This document shows positions 11,734-25,130 of a DNA stretch of 64,000 nucleotides, piece after piece. The stretch covers positions 320,001 to 384,000 of the forward strand of contig JABMCL010003549.1 of NCBI GenBank assembly GCA_018857735.1, in the 5' to 3' direction. How positions within the stretch are numbered: position 1 is the first letter of the stretch; every line of letters begins with the position of its first letter. Source of the DNA: Alviniconcha marisindica. Lineage: Eukaryota; Mollusca; Gastropoda; Provannidae. The notes under the pieces are model-generated. The model worked only from the letters and a program-made list of their open reading frames with translations. It was not told the origin of the DNA and ran no database searches. The position numbers and the translations under genes are program-made.

Positions 11734-11892
11734 TTATCAATTTCATTTATTTTCTAGAATTCTTGCTTTTTTTGAAGTTATGCAAGTGAAAGAATTCTTT
11801 TTAGTTCATCAAATTAGTACAGAAACAGTTAGCACAGCAGTTCAGAAAAGTAAAAATAATAGGATTCAATTTAGGGGTGACAATTGAGGCAT
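11734..11892 (-). CDS. ATP synthase F0 subunit 8 (atp8), mitochondrial
   Basis: A 52-aa frame opens MPQLSPLNW, the usual N-terminus of metazoan ATP8. It has one hydrophobic segment and a basic, Trp-rich tail. It sits between trnD and atp6, as expected for caenogastropods. It reads only with code 5, where several TGA codons give Trp. Confidence 0.88.
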
Positions 11893-11894
11893 AT

Positions 11895-11963
11895 AAAGAA
11901 TACTAAGATTTAAAGTAGTAACTTAAGGCTGACAACCTTATATTATATTTTAACTAATTCTTT
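11895..11963 (-). tRNA. Mitochondrial-type tRNA-Asp (GTC)
   Basis: The acceptor AAAGAAT pairs fully with ATTCTTT, and the anticodon arm presents GTC. It lies between cox2 and atp8 on the same strand, its standard position. Confidence 0.87.
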
Positions 11964-11966
11964 AGC

Positions 11967-12653
11967 TTATTCAGAAACATGGACTACCCACTCCATAAAA
12001 TTTTCAAGGGGGATGGCTTCTAAAACAATAGGCATAAATGAATGATTAGCTCCACAAATTTCTGAACATTGACCATAAAACACACCGGGATATTTTACAT
12101 AAAATCTTAATTGATTTAGGCGTCCCGGAATAGCGTCAGCTTTTACTCCTAAAGAGGGAATAGCTCAAGAGTGAATTACATCTGCTGATGTTACTAGAAT
12201 CCGCACATCCGTTTGAGTTGGTAAGACTACACGATGGTCAATGTCTAATAAACGGAAATCTCCAGGGTTCAGTTCGTCAGTGGGAACTATGTATGAATCA
12301 AACTCAATATTTAAGAAATCTGAGTATTCATAGCTTCAATATCATTGATGGCCAATTGTTTTAACGGTTAGCCCACAGTCCCCCACCTCATCTAATAAAT
12401 AAAGCAAACGCAAGGAAGGTAGGGCTAAAAAAACTAAGATAACAGCAGGGATAATTGTTCAGATGGTTTCAATTTCTTGTCCTTCTACAAGAGATCGACA
12501 TGTGTATTTATTCAAAATTAATGATACGGCAGCATATGTTACTAATCTTATAACTATTGCTAAAATTAGTATTGCATGATCATGGAAAAAAATTAACTCT
12601 TCTATTAAAGGAGACGCAGCGTCTTGGAATCCTCATTGTCCTCATAAACTCAT
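11967..12653 (-). CDS. Cytochrome c oxidase subunit II (cox2), mitochondrial
   Basis: COX2 carries the binuclear CuA centre that accepts electrons from cytochrome c. The frame from ATG 12653 to TAA 11967 is 228 aa, the usual length, with two N-terminal membrane helices. The CuA ligand block is intact: VIHSW with its His, then [12 protein letters not shown] with both Cys, Glu, His and Met. The aromatic HQWYWSYEY stretch is also intact. No frameshift or code-5 stop is present. Confidence 0.92.
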
Positions 12654-12695
12654 ATCTTAAAAATTATTCTAGGTTAGCGTGAGAAATTACACACC

Positions 12696-14105
<1,410 letters not shown>

Positions 14106-14251
14106 ATGGGAGTGTCAGTTTAATTCATCTCTTCATTGCACATTCTTTTTGTCTTGTGCTCTCATAGGCGCAAAGGCAGGAACAATAGCAGATTCATCAA
14201 TAATAAATTAATCACAATTTGTTGCTTCTCTCTGTCTGTCTGTCTCTCTCT

Positions 14252-14302
14252 CAGTTTTGAAGGCATGGGAGGAATGAATGAGGCGGATGTCAGAAGGGAG
14301 AT
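14252..14302 (-). mobile_element. Short LINE 3'-end fragment
   Basis: This 50-bp block is nearly identical to 15384-15434, part of a better-preserved LINE C-terminal remnant. (CT)n/(CTGT)n microsatellite follows to about 14420. Confidence 0.55.
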
Positions 14303-14640
14303 TGATCTCTCTCTCTCTGTCTCGGTCTCTGTTTGTCTGTCTGTTTCTGTCTCTGTCTGTCTGTCTGTCTGTCTGCCTGTCTGTCTGTCTCTCCTCATCC
14401 TCTCTCTCTCTCTCTCTCCCATCAAGGAGAAATCAGATGAGCAGATACCTTGTGGCTGCACCCTTACACCTTTGAAAAACACCAGCAAACATAAATATAT
14501 ACCCCATACTGATACATGCTTAAATGAAAACTGCAGAACCAACAAAGGGAGTTAATTAAAAAAGCCGTCACGTGAACACAACAACAAAGACTTGAATCAC
14601 CTACGGTATCTCGAGCAAATACAAGGCACACAAACTCCAC
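14303..14640. repeat. (CT)n/(CTGT)n tract and unassigned DNA
   Basis: A CT/TGTC microsatellite fills about 14304-14420. The remainder shows nothing recognisable. Confidence 0.7.
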
Positions 14641-14946
14641 AGATATGATTCAGGAAAACCATCACCAAGAACACATTACACAGAGAGTATTTGACCGCTT
14701 ATTGCCCGCATCATCAAGAACACATTACACAGAGAGTGTCTGACCTCCCTTATTGCCCGCTTTTACCAGGGTATCTTTGATTTCACACAATGCTCTTGAC
14801 CTCTTATTTCCCGCATCACCAAGAACACATTGTGCAGAGAGTGTCTGACCTCTTATTGCCAGCATCATCAAGAACACATTACACAGACAGTGTCTGACCT
14901 CCCTCATTGCCCGCTTTCACCAGGGTATCTTTGATTTCACACAATG
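14640..14946. repeat. Imperfect tandem duplications (~60 and ~155 bp)
   Basis: Copies of CAAGAACACATTACACAGAG followed by GTGTCTGACCTC recur at about 14666, 14717, 14820 and 14868. A longer block ending GGTATCTTTGATTTCACACA occurs twice (about 14733-14790 and 14890-14946). Confidence 0.8.
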
Positions 14947-15113
14947 CGTCATGGCCGGCGAGCGAAATATGGCAATAACAACAATAACAAGAGCGGACTT
15001 TGCTACAGCGTGCGATCTCTCCGACTGGCCGATAAGGGTGAGCACGCCGCGCTTTACAAGACCAACAATAATGTATACATAACAAAGGTATATCAACATA
15101 ATATTCTACCACT

Positions 15114-15290
15114 ACACACACACACAACACACACACCACACACACACACACACACACGCACGAACGCATGCACGCACGCACACACACATACAGGCACACA
15201 CGCACTCACAGACACACACACACGCACGCACGCACAGAAGCACACACACACACACGCACGCACGCACACACGCACACTGGCACTCAGAAG
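15114..15290. repeat. (CA)n / (CGCA)n microsatellite
   Basis: CA and CGCA units with interruptions. Confidence 0.93.
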
Positions 15291-15383
15291 AAATGTGACG
15301 TGGGTGAGAGAAGGGGGTACAAGAAGTAAGAACACCGAATTTGAAATCACTTGTTTTGTTTGTGGAGGGGAGTCTTTAACGCA

Positions 15384-15505
15384 GTTTTGAAGGCATTGGA
15401 GGAATAAATGAGGGGATGTCAGAAGGGAGAGAATTCCATTGCTTCGGAGCACAGTATGAGAAAGAGCGTGGGCAAAAGATGGGGGATGTGAAGTATCTAA
15501 GACAG
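15384..15505 (-). mobile_element. LINE reverse-transcriptase ORF, extreme C-terminal remnant
   Basis: Read on minus, the sequence gives RSFSYCAPKQWNSLPSDI, the conserved W-N-x-L-P motif near the end of many non-LTR retrotransposon ORF2 proteins. It continues to a Pro/Ser stretch and a TTTGAAGGC-type end. Only this 3' piece is present. Confidence 0.65.
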
Positions 15506-15579
15506 CAGAAAAATGAAAGTGCCTGGAAGGGATGTACACAGTGAGACGGTAAGAGAGATAGACAGGGAATGACCGAAGC

Positions 15580-16315
15580 TATATATAGCGACAGCAAGCA
15601 TAGAGATGTCTGCATTGTGTACACAAAACTATAGTGACAGCAAGCATTGAAATGTCTGCATTGTGTACACAGAAATACAGCGACAGCAAGCACGGAGATG
15701 TCTGCATTGCGACCACAGAAATACAGCGACAGCAAGCATGGAGATGTCTGCATTGTCTCCACAACAAAATACAGCGATAGCAAGCATGGAGATGTCTGTG
15801 TTAAGCCAACAGAAATACAGCGACAGCAAGCACGGAGGTGTCTGCATTGTGAAATACAGCGACAGCAAGCACGGAGGTGTCTGCATTGTGTACACAAAAA
15901 TATAGCGACAGCAAGCACGGAGATGTCTGCATTGTATCCACAGAAATACAGCGGCAGCAAGCACGGAGATGTCCGCATTGACTCCACAGAAATACAGCGA
16001 TAGCAAGCACGGATGCGTCTGCATTGTATCCACAGAAATACAGCGACAGCATGCATGGAGATGTCTGCATTATATCCACAAAATACAGCGACAGCAAGCA
16101 CGGAGGCGTCTGCATTGTGTACACAAAAATACAGTGACAGCAAGCACGGAGGTGTTTGCATTGTGTACACAAAAATACAACGACTGTAAACACGGAGATG
16201 TCTGCATTGTATCCACAAAAATACAGCGACAGCAAGCATGGAGACGTCTGCATTGTATCCACAGAAATACAGCGACAGCAAGCACGGAGATGCCTGTGTT
16301 CACCCCACAGTTTCA
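15580..16315 (+). repeat. 46-bp minisatellite, about 16 copies
   Basis: Units containing ACAGCGACAGCAAGCACGGA and GATGTCTGCATTG repeat every 46 bp, with occasional short or long copies. Minus-strand frames of up to 301 aa through the array (LLSLYFCG... repeats) are periodic artefacts. Confidence 0.94.
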
Positions 16316-16369
16316 CATTTCACATCTTCACTTGACGGCATGCGGTAACAGCGTCTTCTTACTTTTCCG

Positions 16370-17000
16370 GTTTTAAGACCTGACGTCTTCTCCCTTCAAA
16401 TCCACAGGGACCGGTTTTAAGACCTGACGTCTTCTCCCTTCAAATCCACAGGGACCGGTTTTAAGACCTGACGTCTTCTCCCTTCAAATCCACAGGGACC
16501 GGTTTTAAGACCTGACGTCTTCTCCCTTCAAATCCACAGGGACCGGTTTTAAGACCTGACGTCTTCTTCTTTCAAATCCACAGGGACCGGTTTTAAGACC
16601 TGACGTCTTCTCCCTTCAAATCCACAAGGACCAGTCTTACGCCATGACTGCATGCGATAACAGCCTCTTCCCACTTCCAATCCACATGGACCGGTTTTAA
16701 GTCCTGACGTCTTCTCACTTCCAGTCCATATGGACCGGTTTTAAGACCTGGCGTTTTCACACCTAATTCCACATGGACCAGTCTTACGCCATGACTGCAT
16801 GCAATAACTGCCTCTTTCACATTTCAGATCCACAGGGACCAGTCTTAGACCTGACGTCTTCACACTTCAGATCCACAGGGACCAGTCTTAGACCTGACGT
16901 CTTCACACTTCAGATCCACAGGGACCAGTCTTTGACCTGACGTCTTCACACTTCAGATCCACAGGGACCAGTCTTAGACCTGACGTCTTCACACCTAAAA
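16370..17000 (+). repeat. 44-bp minisatellite, about 14 copies
   Basis: Units containing CCGGTTTTAAGACCTGACGT and TTCAAATCCACAGGGA repeat every 44 bp. The first six copies are almost identical. Later copies diverge and shift to CAGTCTTAGACCTGACG. Confidence 0.93.
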
Positions 17001-17920
17001 GGTCCGGATTGTGCATGTCCTGGTGACTTTGTCCGCACAGCTGTTGATAGAGCAAGTTGCGAAGCACAAAAGTTGCTTCGCGCTGGCGGGGCCCCCGACA
17101 GCTACTGTTCTGGTGGTGGCCGACGGTCTCTTCGGTCTGTGCGGGTCGGAGCATTTGGGTCGAGCCATTCATAGGTATAGGTATCCGACCCCCCCCCACC
17201 CCCCTCCGTCCCTAATAGACCGTATGTGATCTCTGTGGACTTTAAGCGACACAACCCATTCATTTACACATCAATTCCACAGGGACAAGTCTTCAGAACT
17301 TCCCTAAGGCGGCACTCAAGGTGACCGAGGTCGAAAGCGAGGTAGGGTTCTGTAATGACCTAGGGTCATTCCTAATAAGCTACGTCACTGTGGACAGTTT
17401 TGTAAACGCTTACGACTAGTACGGTTTAGGCCGCTCTGTGTACCTATTATTATTATTAAGTGTCACATCTGGCCGACGAATTTCCTAAGGCCAATCTGAT
17501 CTTGTTTGTGGGGCGACGTGAGTATGCACGTAATTTTCGTGGCCGATATCACTAAGGCGCTGCGTGCAGCACGGGCAATATGGGACACTTGTCGTTGCGT
17601 GCAGCCAGTCAGTAACGAAAACAGGTCCACAGACTAAATCAACGAGGGGAGCTTTTTTAAACAAATCCTCGATTTTAAGGGTGCGGGGGTCATCTCTTCA
17701 ATCTGTTGGACGAAATGTGTTTTGAGAAGGCTAATTCTGCAATATGGGAGTGTGAGCAAAACGGGAACAAAAATATCCTCTATCATCTAATAACAATGCT
17801 TAACTGTTAAAGGCTGGCGCATGAGTTCCGCTCAAAGAACAACACTAACCAAAAAAGAAATGCAACGTCAACTTCGACACGAAGTATCGGCTGTAAGCTC
17901 TCAACGTTCTCCCAGATATT
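17001..17920. other. 3' flank of the C1GALT1-like gene, with SINE scraps
   Basis: A short S1-type 3' domain fragment (about 17210-17255, plus) and another weak one (about 17368-17400) are visible. No AATAAA on the minus strand is seen in the first ~180 bases beyond the stop codon, so the transcript end is not located. Nothing else is recognised. Confidence 0.55.
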
Positions 17921-18067
17921 CTAGTTCTTCTTGTCCAGGTTGAGGCTCTGAGTCTTAGAGATGATCCCATAGGGTCTCAGGTGATAGACAAAGTATTCCA
18001 GAGCGTACATTCTTTCGGGGTTGATGTAATGAAAGGTGATGGGGTAATCACTGATGTTGTCCATTCC
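17921..18067 (-). CDS. C1GALT1-like core-1 beta-1,3-galactosyltransferase, exon 3 (terminal)
   Basis: Preceded on minus by acceptor TGTTTCAG, this exon starts in phase 0 (GGA ATG GAC) and ends at TAG 17921, giving residues 319-366. It encodes YPITFHYINPERMYALEY, then VYHLRPYG, the conserved C-terminal block of the C1GALT1 family, followed by a short basic tail. The phase matches the exon 2 donor at 27436, and the three exons sum to 367 codons including the stop. It is isolated in repeat-rich DNA inside the loop of the B/B' inverted repeat. The 48-residue coding part is too short to find without the family motif. Confidence 0.9.
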   Translation of the reverse strand, partial: GMDNISDYPITFHYINPERMYALEYFVYHLRPYGIISKTQSLNLDKKN

Positions 18068-19284
18068 CTGAAACACACAGACAACCGCAATTAGTTAAAA
18101 TATTTCTGCAATGCAAAATCTTGCCGGGAGAGACTATTCTAGGCGCATACACGAAAACCACACAGGCACCCCACACGATTTTTGGGCGGTTCAGGCGGGG
18201 TTTTTAAAAACCCCCTGACTTTTGCCCGGCATCGTTTAAGTCCCTTGGGTTTTTCCCGGCCCCTTTTTCAAAGGGAAAAGGCTTTGGACGGGAAAATTAA
18301 AAAAAATTTTATCCCTGCCAACTTTAAAGGCATTTTTGGGGGCCCCGTAGTCTAAATGTGTCTGGCAACAAACAATAACTTGTTGCTCGTGCTATACGAT
18401 GCTCAAAACGCATTTTTCCCCCACGAAATCACGATCTTCTGGTCAGCCAAAAAACGACGCAAGGACACTTTGTTTTCCACCCTCCATCCCGTTTCCCCTG
18501 TAATTTTTGCAACCGCAACAGTGCTGGCATTTGCATTGCTTCGCAATTCTGGGCTCAACTTAAATTGTTATACACAGCGTGAAGCAACGCCGACTCAGAA
18601 ACCGGTCCGGAAGTGACGCTGCGACCTCTCGTGACTTCTTGCGCGAAAGATTACAAAGGGCATTCACTCGTGCAAACTGAACCGCCCAATATACAATACG
18701 CAGTTTGCAACCAACATAAACAGACAGCTAAAGGGGCTTGGGGCGGGGGGGTTTGGGATTGGGGGGGGGGGGGTTTAGGGGGGGTTTTTTTTACGCTTTG
18801 GGGGGTAATTACTCCCCCCCCCACCCACCCCCCCCCAGCCATTTATGTCGTGCATGGTTTTGCTGGTCACTGACTTAGGGAGTAGGGAGGGAGAGGACAG
18901 TGATGGGACCCATCCGTCTTCAACGTGCTGACTGCCACACAGCACAGCCGTGACTGATGGGTTACGACAAGGGGAAAGCCGACGTATTCAACCCTGCCGC
19001 CACTTGAGAAACAAAGAAACCTTCATGTATTCGTAGTGTCTTTGCTTTGAGTGAAAAAAGGTTACAGAGGAAAAGGAAATCTGAAACAGAGCTGATTGCT
19101 GCCGTTGTGAAATAAAATCAGTACGCTCAAAAAGTTCAAAAGAAAATTAGACAACACAAAACGTGCGCACGTCTTCAGTGTAAATACCTTTCTCATGCAA
19201 CCAACAGACAGATAATACACTAACCGACGGTGGAAAATGAAATGTCTCAACTTATCTGGGTCCATGTGTATGGAAAGCAAATAA
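18068..19284. other. Intron 2 distal part, including suspected low-quality sequence
   Basis: About 18175-18350 and 18735-18840 are dense in homopolymers (TTTTT, CCCC, GGGG) and have no recognisable features. About 18850-19284 is unremarkable unique sequence. Confidence 0.5.
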
Positions 19285-19369
19285 CCCTCTTAATCACGTT
19301 TATCTTTTAAATGGCGACGACACTGAAAACATCGCCACGTGTGGAGCGTAAATAGGACTATCCGGCCAG

Positions 19370-19690
19370 CCTAAACGCGTTTAAACTGATGCTCATTTTT
19401 CTACGTTTAAGCAGCCTAAACGCGTTTAAACTGATACTCATTTTTCTACGTTTAAGCAGCCTAAACGCGTTTAAACTGATACTCATTTTTCTACGTTTAA
19501 GCAGCCTATACGCGTTTAAACTGATACTCATTTTTCTACGTTTAAGCAGCCTAAACGCCGCACAGAAATGGCAGCCTAAACGCGTTTAAACTGATACTCA
19601 TTTTTCTACGTTTAAGCAGCCTATACGCGTTTAAACTGATACTCATTTTTCTACGTTTAAGCAGCCTAAACGCCGCACAGAAATGGCGGC
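19370..19690 (-). repeat. 45-bp array with palindromic AAACGCGTTT core, ~7 copies
   Basis: Units containing GCCTAAACGCGTTTAAACTG and CTCATTTTTCTACGTTTAAG recur with a 45-bp period. Twice the array is interrupted by CGCCGCACAGAAATGG. The equivalent position in copy B has a single unit, so amplification happened after the duplication. Confidence 0.9.
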
Positions 19691-20599
19691 TCTGACGCTG
19701 CCGTTACCGACAGAGGCGACCACTGACGCAATCCCACGAACCACTGAAGATCAGAAACTATTCATGCAATTTCACTTCACACACCACACCACACCGGCAT
19801 CATTCTACAAGCAAGCACCAAGCGACCAAAGTTGTAAGTCGTATGTTTTTCGTGTTTCCTTTTTCACAATTTATTATTATTTTCTTCATTTCAACAACAC
19901 ATGGAGCAAATCTATTGCGCCCAATGAACATAATTAGGGTGAGACGGTCATTACGAGACGGTGCTTGTTTTGTATACAGTTTGAATGTTTGTGGCAAAGA
20001 TATACAGCTTGAATGTTTGTGGCAAAGATATATGTGTTTATAATACGAGACATGCAGGCAGTATCATGGCAGCTAGCTTGACTTAGGGAGATGAGTAGAA
20101 ATTGTTTTTCAGTAATGTGGCGGTGCAAAGGTCGTAAATTCACTTTTCTTTTTATATGTACAAGCAATTTGATCAGCTGAGACGTATGCCTGAAAGGCGT
20201 ATGGAAAGGGGTATTTTTGCTGTAGAAATGTGTGTGCTTAGTGACTCAGAGCCACCGCGCACGTCTATTATTAGATCATGTCGGCGAACCAAGTTTTGCT
20301 ATTTCTTTTCCCTGTGAAAGTGAATAATTGTTGAAATTTTCAAAGATGGCTGGAAAGGACACGAATGGGCATGCTGGTAAAACAAACGAGCTTTGTTTCG
20401 TTGTGGAGTGTTTTATTTTGCGTCAGAACAAATTTACCTATTGGCTGCAGTTGCATGGTGTGATGAGGCTCTATCAGGGATATGTACAGAAACAGAAGAT
20501 AGAGCCGCCCGGAAGCAGACAGGTCAGGCGGACGCTGCAGACTGGAAGTTGCCTGACCAGTTTGTAGGGTTTTGGTGGTGTGCAGTTGTTCCAGTGGGG

Positions 20600-20915
20600 A
20601 AGTAAGTAAGTAAACATGGTGCTTAACGTCCACAGAAACCGAAAGGCTTATAAAGGACGGGGGAAGGGGGGAATGGGTTATGGGGGTGGGGGAAGAGGGA
20701 GATATTATACCTAACGCTACAGTCCCCCACCAGAATGACTCCTGCATAATGGCGTGTAAGAGCCATTTTAATGTTTCATTTAAATTTTAGGGACAAAGTC
20801 ACAAAACATGTCCACAGACCACATTTTTTTGAAGAGAAAGGAGAGACAAAGCGGATTCGAACCAGGTCCCTCTGCTTACCGCCTAACGCCTAACCCCTAA
20901 GCCAAACCGGCTCAC
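20600..20915 (-). mobile_element. tRNA-derived SINE (S1), same insertion as in copy B
   Basis: It is in opposite orientation to the SINE at 6197-6510 and is flanked by the same CCACTGGAA target duplication (as TTCCAGTGG). Head, body, 3' domain and TTAC tail are complete. Confidence 0.9.
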
Positions 20916-21396
20916 ATTCCAGTGGGACACCCACTTGATCAGATAAAGCCAGGTAGGTTGGGAGCCACTCTACAGAATGGATCCCAGTCTGCTTGGCTTT
21001 ACTTCTTTTTTTTTTTAAACTTCCTCCCCTTCAACCTAGTTAATACAGCTCAGCTTTAAGCATAGTGAGGCGTCATTTGCCTACGTGGCAGGCACGCACG
21101 TAAAGGGGACCCCAAGTAAAGGGGCAAGTTGGCCGGAAAGTGTAGACAATGTGCAGGTGTTTGGCTGAGGGAGAGCTATGGGTCTTCTTGCCATAGTTTT
21201 GCAACAAAATACCTTTTTGCTTCGAATTGGAACTCCTGAGGGATCAGACCATGGTGATTGGCTCTTTACCAATACAAATCAGAAAAAGGTTCGCTCAGAA
21301 TGGAATGTAACGACTGACACACACGTCAGACACTCATAAATCACAAGGACTTGTCAACAATTGTACCAAACGAACTTTTTTTTAAAACTTAAATTT

Positions 21397-24300
21397 CAAA
21401 AAAAATACTGTTGAGCCTTCCGATAATTCCCGTGTTGTTTTGCCGAGCCATTAAAAAAATGAAAAAACACCAATGGGATAAGGGGTTTTTTAAAGGGCCC
21501 CGCCCACGCGTTTGGAAAAAAAATTTTTTGTTTTTAAAATTGTTTTATGTGCGATTATTATGTGCTTTAAATTTTCTGTTTTGGGCCCCCTTTTGAAATG
21601 CGGCAATTTAAGAATAACTGAGTGGTCAAAAAATAGATGGGATCCCCCCCCGGGGTGCGGGTATTTACGGAATGCGTATTACGTCATACTTTTTGTTGTT
21701 TTACGCAAGTTTTTGTAGACTCGGCCTACAAACAATTGACAATGGCGTTGTCTCAGGCACGTAATCTGCTCAGGCGTAATAATTTGTCGGGCGACTAACT
21801 GATGATTGTGTGAATAATTGTATGTTTTTCTATGAATAAACTCCAATCGTGCTATGTGTACTTCATAAGGGGATGAGACCGTAGCTGCCGTTTACTAATA
21901 ATGCTCGGCGATGGACCGAGGTGCAAGGTTTTGGGGGACAATTTTTTCTCAGCGTATTGATCGATGCTACACAAGAAAAATTTTAGACACATAATAAAAT
22001 AATAAAAAAAAAAAAACCCGGCCCGGGGCACGCCAGAAACACACACTTACGCAAACAGGTAACATAGAAATTTAAACGTATGGTTCCGGTAGACTACTCC
22101 CATTAAAAAAAATATCAGAACCTTTTTTTACTTGTCCATTAACAACTTTGCCAGTTTTCCCATCGCAGAGTCTAACCTTGTGCACAGCCTCTCCACCTCT
22201 CCACCTGGTCACCCCGGTTTTCCACCACGATGTATCTCGTTGTGGTCTCTTGCAGTCAGCTAAAAGTTCTTTTTATTTTGGTCCTCCGAAGATAAAAGTA
22301 ACTCCAAATTATCTCTACTTTGATTGCATAATCCTCCAAAAAATAAAATGGAAACGAACTATGAAGATATAAACTCCACTAAACGTTCTCAGTTCTTCGT
22401 TGCTTTTGTTCCGGGCTTTTGTCCATAAAAAAGCCATAAAAAATGCATTTATTATCTGTTAACAAAAAAGGCGGCACACAAAAAAAAAAAGTCGCGTCCC
22501 GTGTTCTCTTGTTTTACATATTCCAGTCATTCTTTTTGTTTTGTCATTCTTGCCATCAGTAACTACTTCTAGAGCCATTGTTTCCCTTTGACTCTTTCCC
22601 TTTTCCCTTTTTATAATCTGGGGACAAATTATTGATATCGTAAGACGTCAAAATGATTTTGCCATCATTGATCAAACACATAGGGTGGATGGGGGAAATT
22701 CGCCCACTCGTTTGGGTTTGGGGGGAACTTCGCCCAACCCAAACACCTTGTGAATGTACTCAAACTACGCATAAACCCCCTCGTTTGAATTTTTCCCAAA
22801 ACTGAAACACAGCTTCTTTAATGGATCAGCCCAAAAACAAAACAAAAACCCCATAAATTTTAAAGTAGCTTAAAAAAACCTGTTCTACTTTGGGAGCCTT
22901 GTTTCGTTTGGGCCCAAAAAAACCCATGGGTGGGTTGAAACAAAAAGAAGGCCGACATACTTTTGGGGCTGATCTTGTTTGTTTTAAAAATCAGTTTTTG
23001 GGCCACGATCTCCACTTAAAAATTTTCCCCAAAATTTTTTCTTTTTTGATGACGTCGTTTTAAATTCTGCGTATCCATTTTTAAACCCCCCAACAAAACA
23101 ACAAAAAAAAAATTACATCAGCTTCTTCTTGTTCTTCTTTTTCCCTTTTTGTTTCCCCTTTTTCTTTTATTTTTAAATCTGTCTATTTTTCTTGCACCTG
23201 ACGAAGAAAATTTTTCTGTCAAAAAGCGCTTGTCCTTCATTGTTTCCTTGTGTTTCGTCGTATAGGTGAATACATTTCCCAGTTCTGTTCTATCAGTTTT
23301 TTTCAAACCCCCCAGTAGTTGTTACTTTATTTCTCAAAAAAAATAAATTTTTTTTTTCCTATTCATGAAAAGACACGGGGGTTGTTTTAACTAGTCTTTT
23401 CTTTGGGCGAAAGGGGTCTAAAAAACCCCAACCCAAACTCGTGTTGGGTTTAAACCCGTGGACGGAACGTGTGTCGAAGGGGCTGGGATGGGAAACAAAC
23501 GGGACCTGTTTGGATGAATTTCCCCCCGGCCACCCTTTAAAAGTTCAAAAAAATAACCCTCATTTCATTGTTCGTCTTGGCAAAATTTTAAACACTATCA
23601 ATTTTTTTCCGATTTTTTTTTTTGTGCTGTTCCCCATGAAAAATTTTTGGAAAATGAAAAATATTTCACCAACGCCAGATTAAAAAAAAAAAAACATTGA
23701 CAAAAATAATTTATACGTGACATGTACCCAAAAATTTAGAAGTTCCGGGGATCCTATCAATGATGTCCTACTGAAACGCGGGAAAAAAAGCTCGTGAAAA
23801 CGGGGTTATTTAAAACCCGTCTGGGAAAAAATCCTCTTCTAAAAACTTTTTAAAATCCAAAGGCCCCGTTCCGCACAAAAAACCTTTTTAAAGCTGATCA
23901 TGGGTTTGTTTAAACCCCCCCTAAGCCCAAAGAAAGTTTAGCCGCCAAAGGAGAGTCCTTTTAACCCCGGGGGCCGCTGAGGAATTGATTGGCCTTGTTT
24001 ATATTTAGATCGGAAATTGATTCCCTTTTTGGGCCTTTTTTCCCCCTTAGGTTTCGCACATGGCCAAAGGACTTGGGGGTTTCGCGGTTTTCCGGAAGTT
24101 AGGGGGAAATGCGTCAGCAGGGTTGCTGGGGGGAGGGTGAAGGGGAAGGGGGTGGTGAAACAAATCACAGTCAGATTATTGTCATCAGTTGGAAAGTGTT
24201 TCCGAAATGGACTACGGTGCCTGTGATATATCGAGTAATTAAAAAGGGAAAGGAAAAGAAGAAAAAGAAGAAGAAGAGAGAGAGAGAGGAGGGAGAGGGA

Positions 24301-24591
24301 GAGAGAAAAAGGGGGAGAGAGAGAGAGAGAGGGAGAGAGGGGGGGAAGAGGTTTACGCCGGGGGATATTTTTCCTTTTTACTGAAACTAAATGACAGACG
24401 GTTCCGCGAAATTCCTTTGGGCTTTTCCCTTTTTTTCCGGGAACCCAGTGGTTAAACGGTTTTGGATTTTTTGCCATCCTTGTCGCCGTGAAAAAGGCCC
24501 AAAATTTTTAAAATGGGCTATATAATTTTATTATATAAATATAAGACCAAGGGGAAAGGAGAGAGAGAGGGAAAAGAGAGAGAGAGAAAAA

Positions 24592-24629
<38 letters not shown>

Positions 24630-25130
24630 TGGTTTTTTGAAAAAAGGGCCCTGGGGGGTTTTGTCAAATTTTGGTGAGAAAATAGTAAAGCAACTTTGAT
24701 CAAAGAAGTTCAGGTACAACAACGGGCCAAACCCAAAAAGTATTTCGTACAGTAAAAAACTTTTGTAGAAAGGGAGCGAGTTGGAGGGAAGAAGAGGGGG
24801 TGTTTTTCTGTGTGTGTGTGTGGTGTGGTGTGTGGGTGTGGGTGTGTGTGTGTTTTGTGGGTGTGTTGTGTGGTGTGTTCTTTGCCATTTTTCGAACTTT
24901 TTTCGGGTTCCCCCAAAAACTTTTGTCCCTTTTTTTTCTTTTTAAAACTTTCAAAAAAACCCCAAAACCAAAAAAAAAAAAAAACCAAAAAAAACTTTTT
25001 CTTTTTGAATCTGTTGTGTTAGGGTTAGCAAAAGAACGCTTTTTTTTCACAAAACGTCAGCGAAAATACCTTTTTCAAGCAATATTTGAGGAGGAAAAAG
25101 ATAAAATATTTAAAAAAAATACTGAAACTG
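21397..25130. other. Homopolymer-rich, probably poorly corrected sequence
   Basis: The whole stretch has an abnormal density of 4-10-base homopolymers (GGGG, CCCC, TTTTTT, AAAAAA) and no coherent frame. A dispersed repeat at about 23130-23310 is recognisable but disrupted at homopolymers compared with its cleaner relative at 41120-41285. GA-rich blocks lie at about 24250-24350 and 24555-24630. A GT-rich block is at about 24810-24880. I see no gene. Confidence 0.6.
23130..23310 (+). repeat. Dispersed repeat related to 41120-41285
   Basis: Shared landmarks are GACGAAGAA, AAGCGCTTGT, TCGTCGTATAGGTGA and ACATTTC followed by GTTCTGTT. Together they suggest a common mobile-element tail, which I cannot name. 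Confidence 0.6.

Larger units (their letters stand above)
19285..21396 (-). repeat. Element B': right copy of the ~1.9-kb inverted duplication
   Basis: This is the reverse complement of 5708-7560. Shared landmarks in order are the AAACGCGTTT motif, the TGCATGTC...CACGTG region, the SINE, and the block around 21060-21300. It is longer than B mainly because of the expanded motif array at 19370-19690. The homology stops at about 21396, exactly where the homopolymer-rich stretch begins. Confidence 0.85.

Noticed and set aside
15376..16281. 301-aa minus-strand frame
   Set aside because: Runs through the 46-bp minisatellite; only its last ~30 residues resemble anything (LINE C-terminus).
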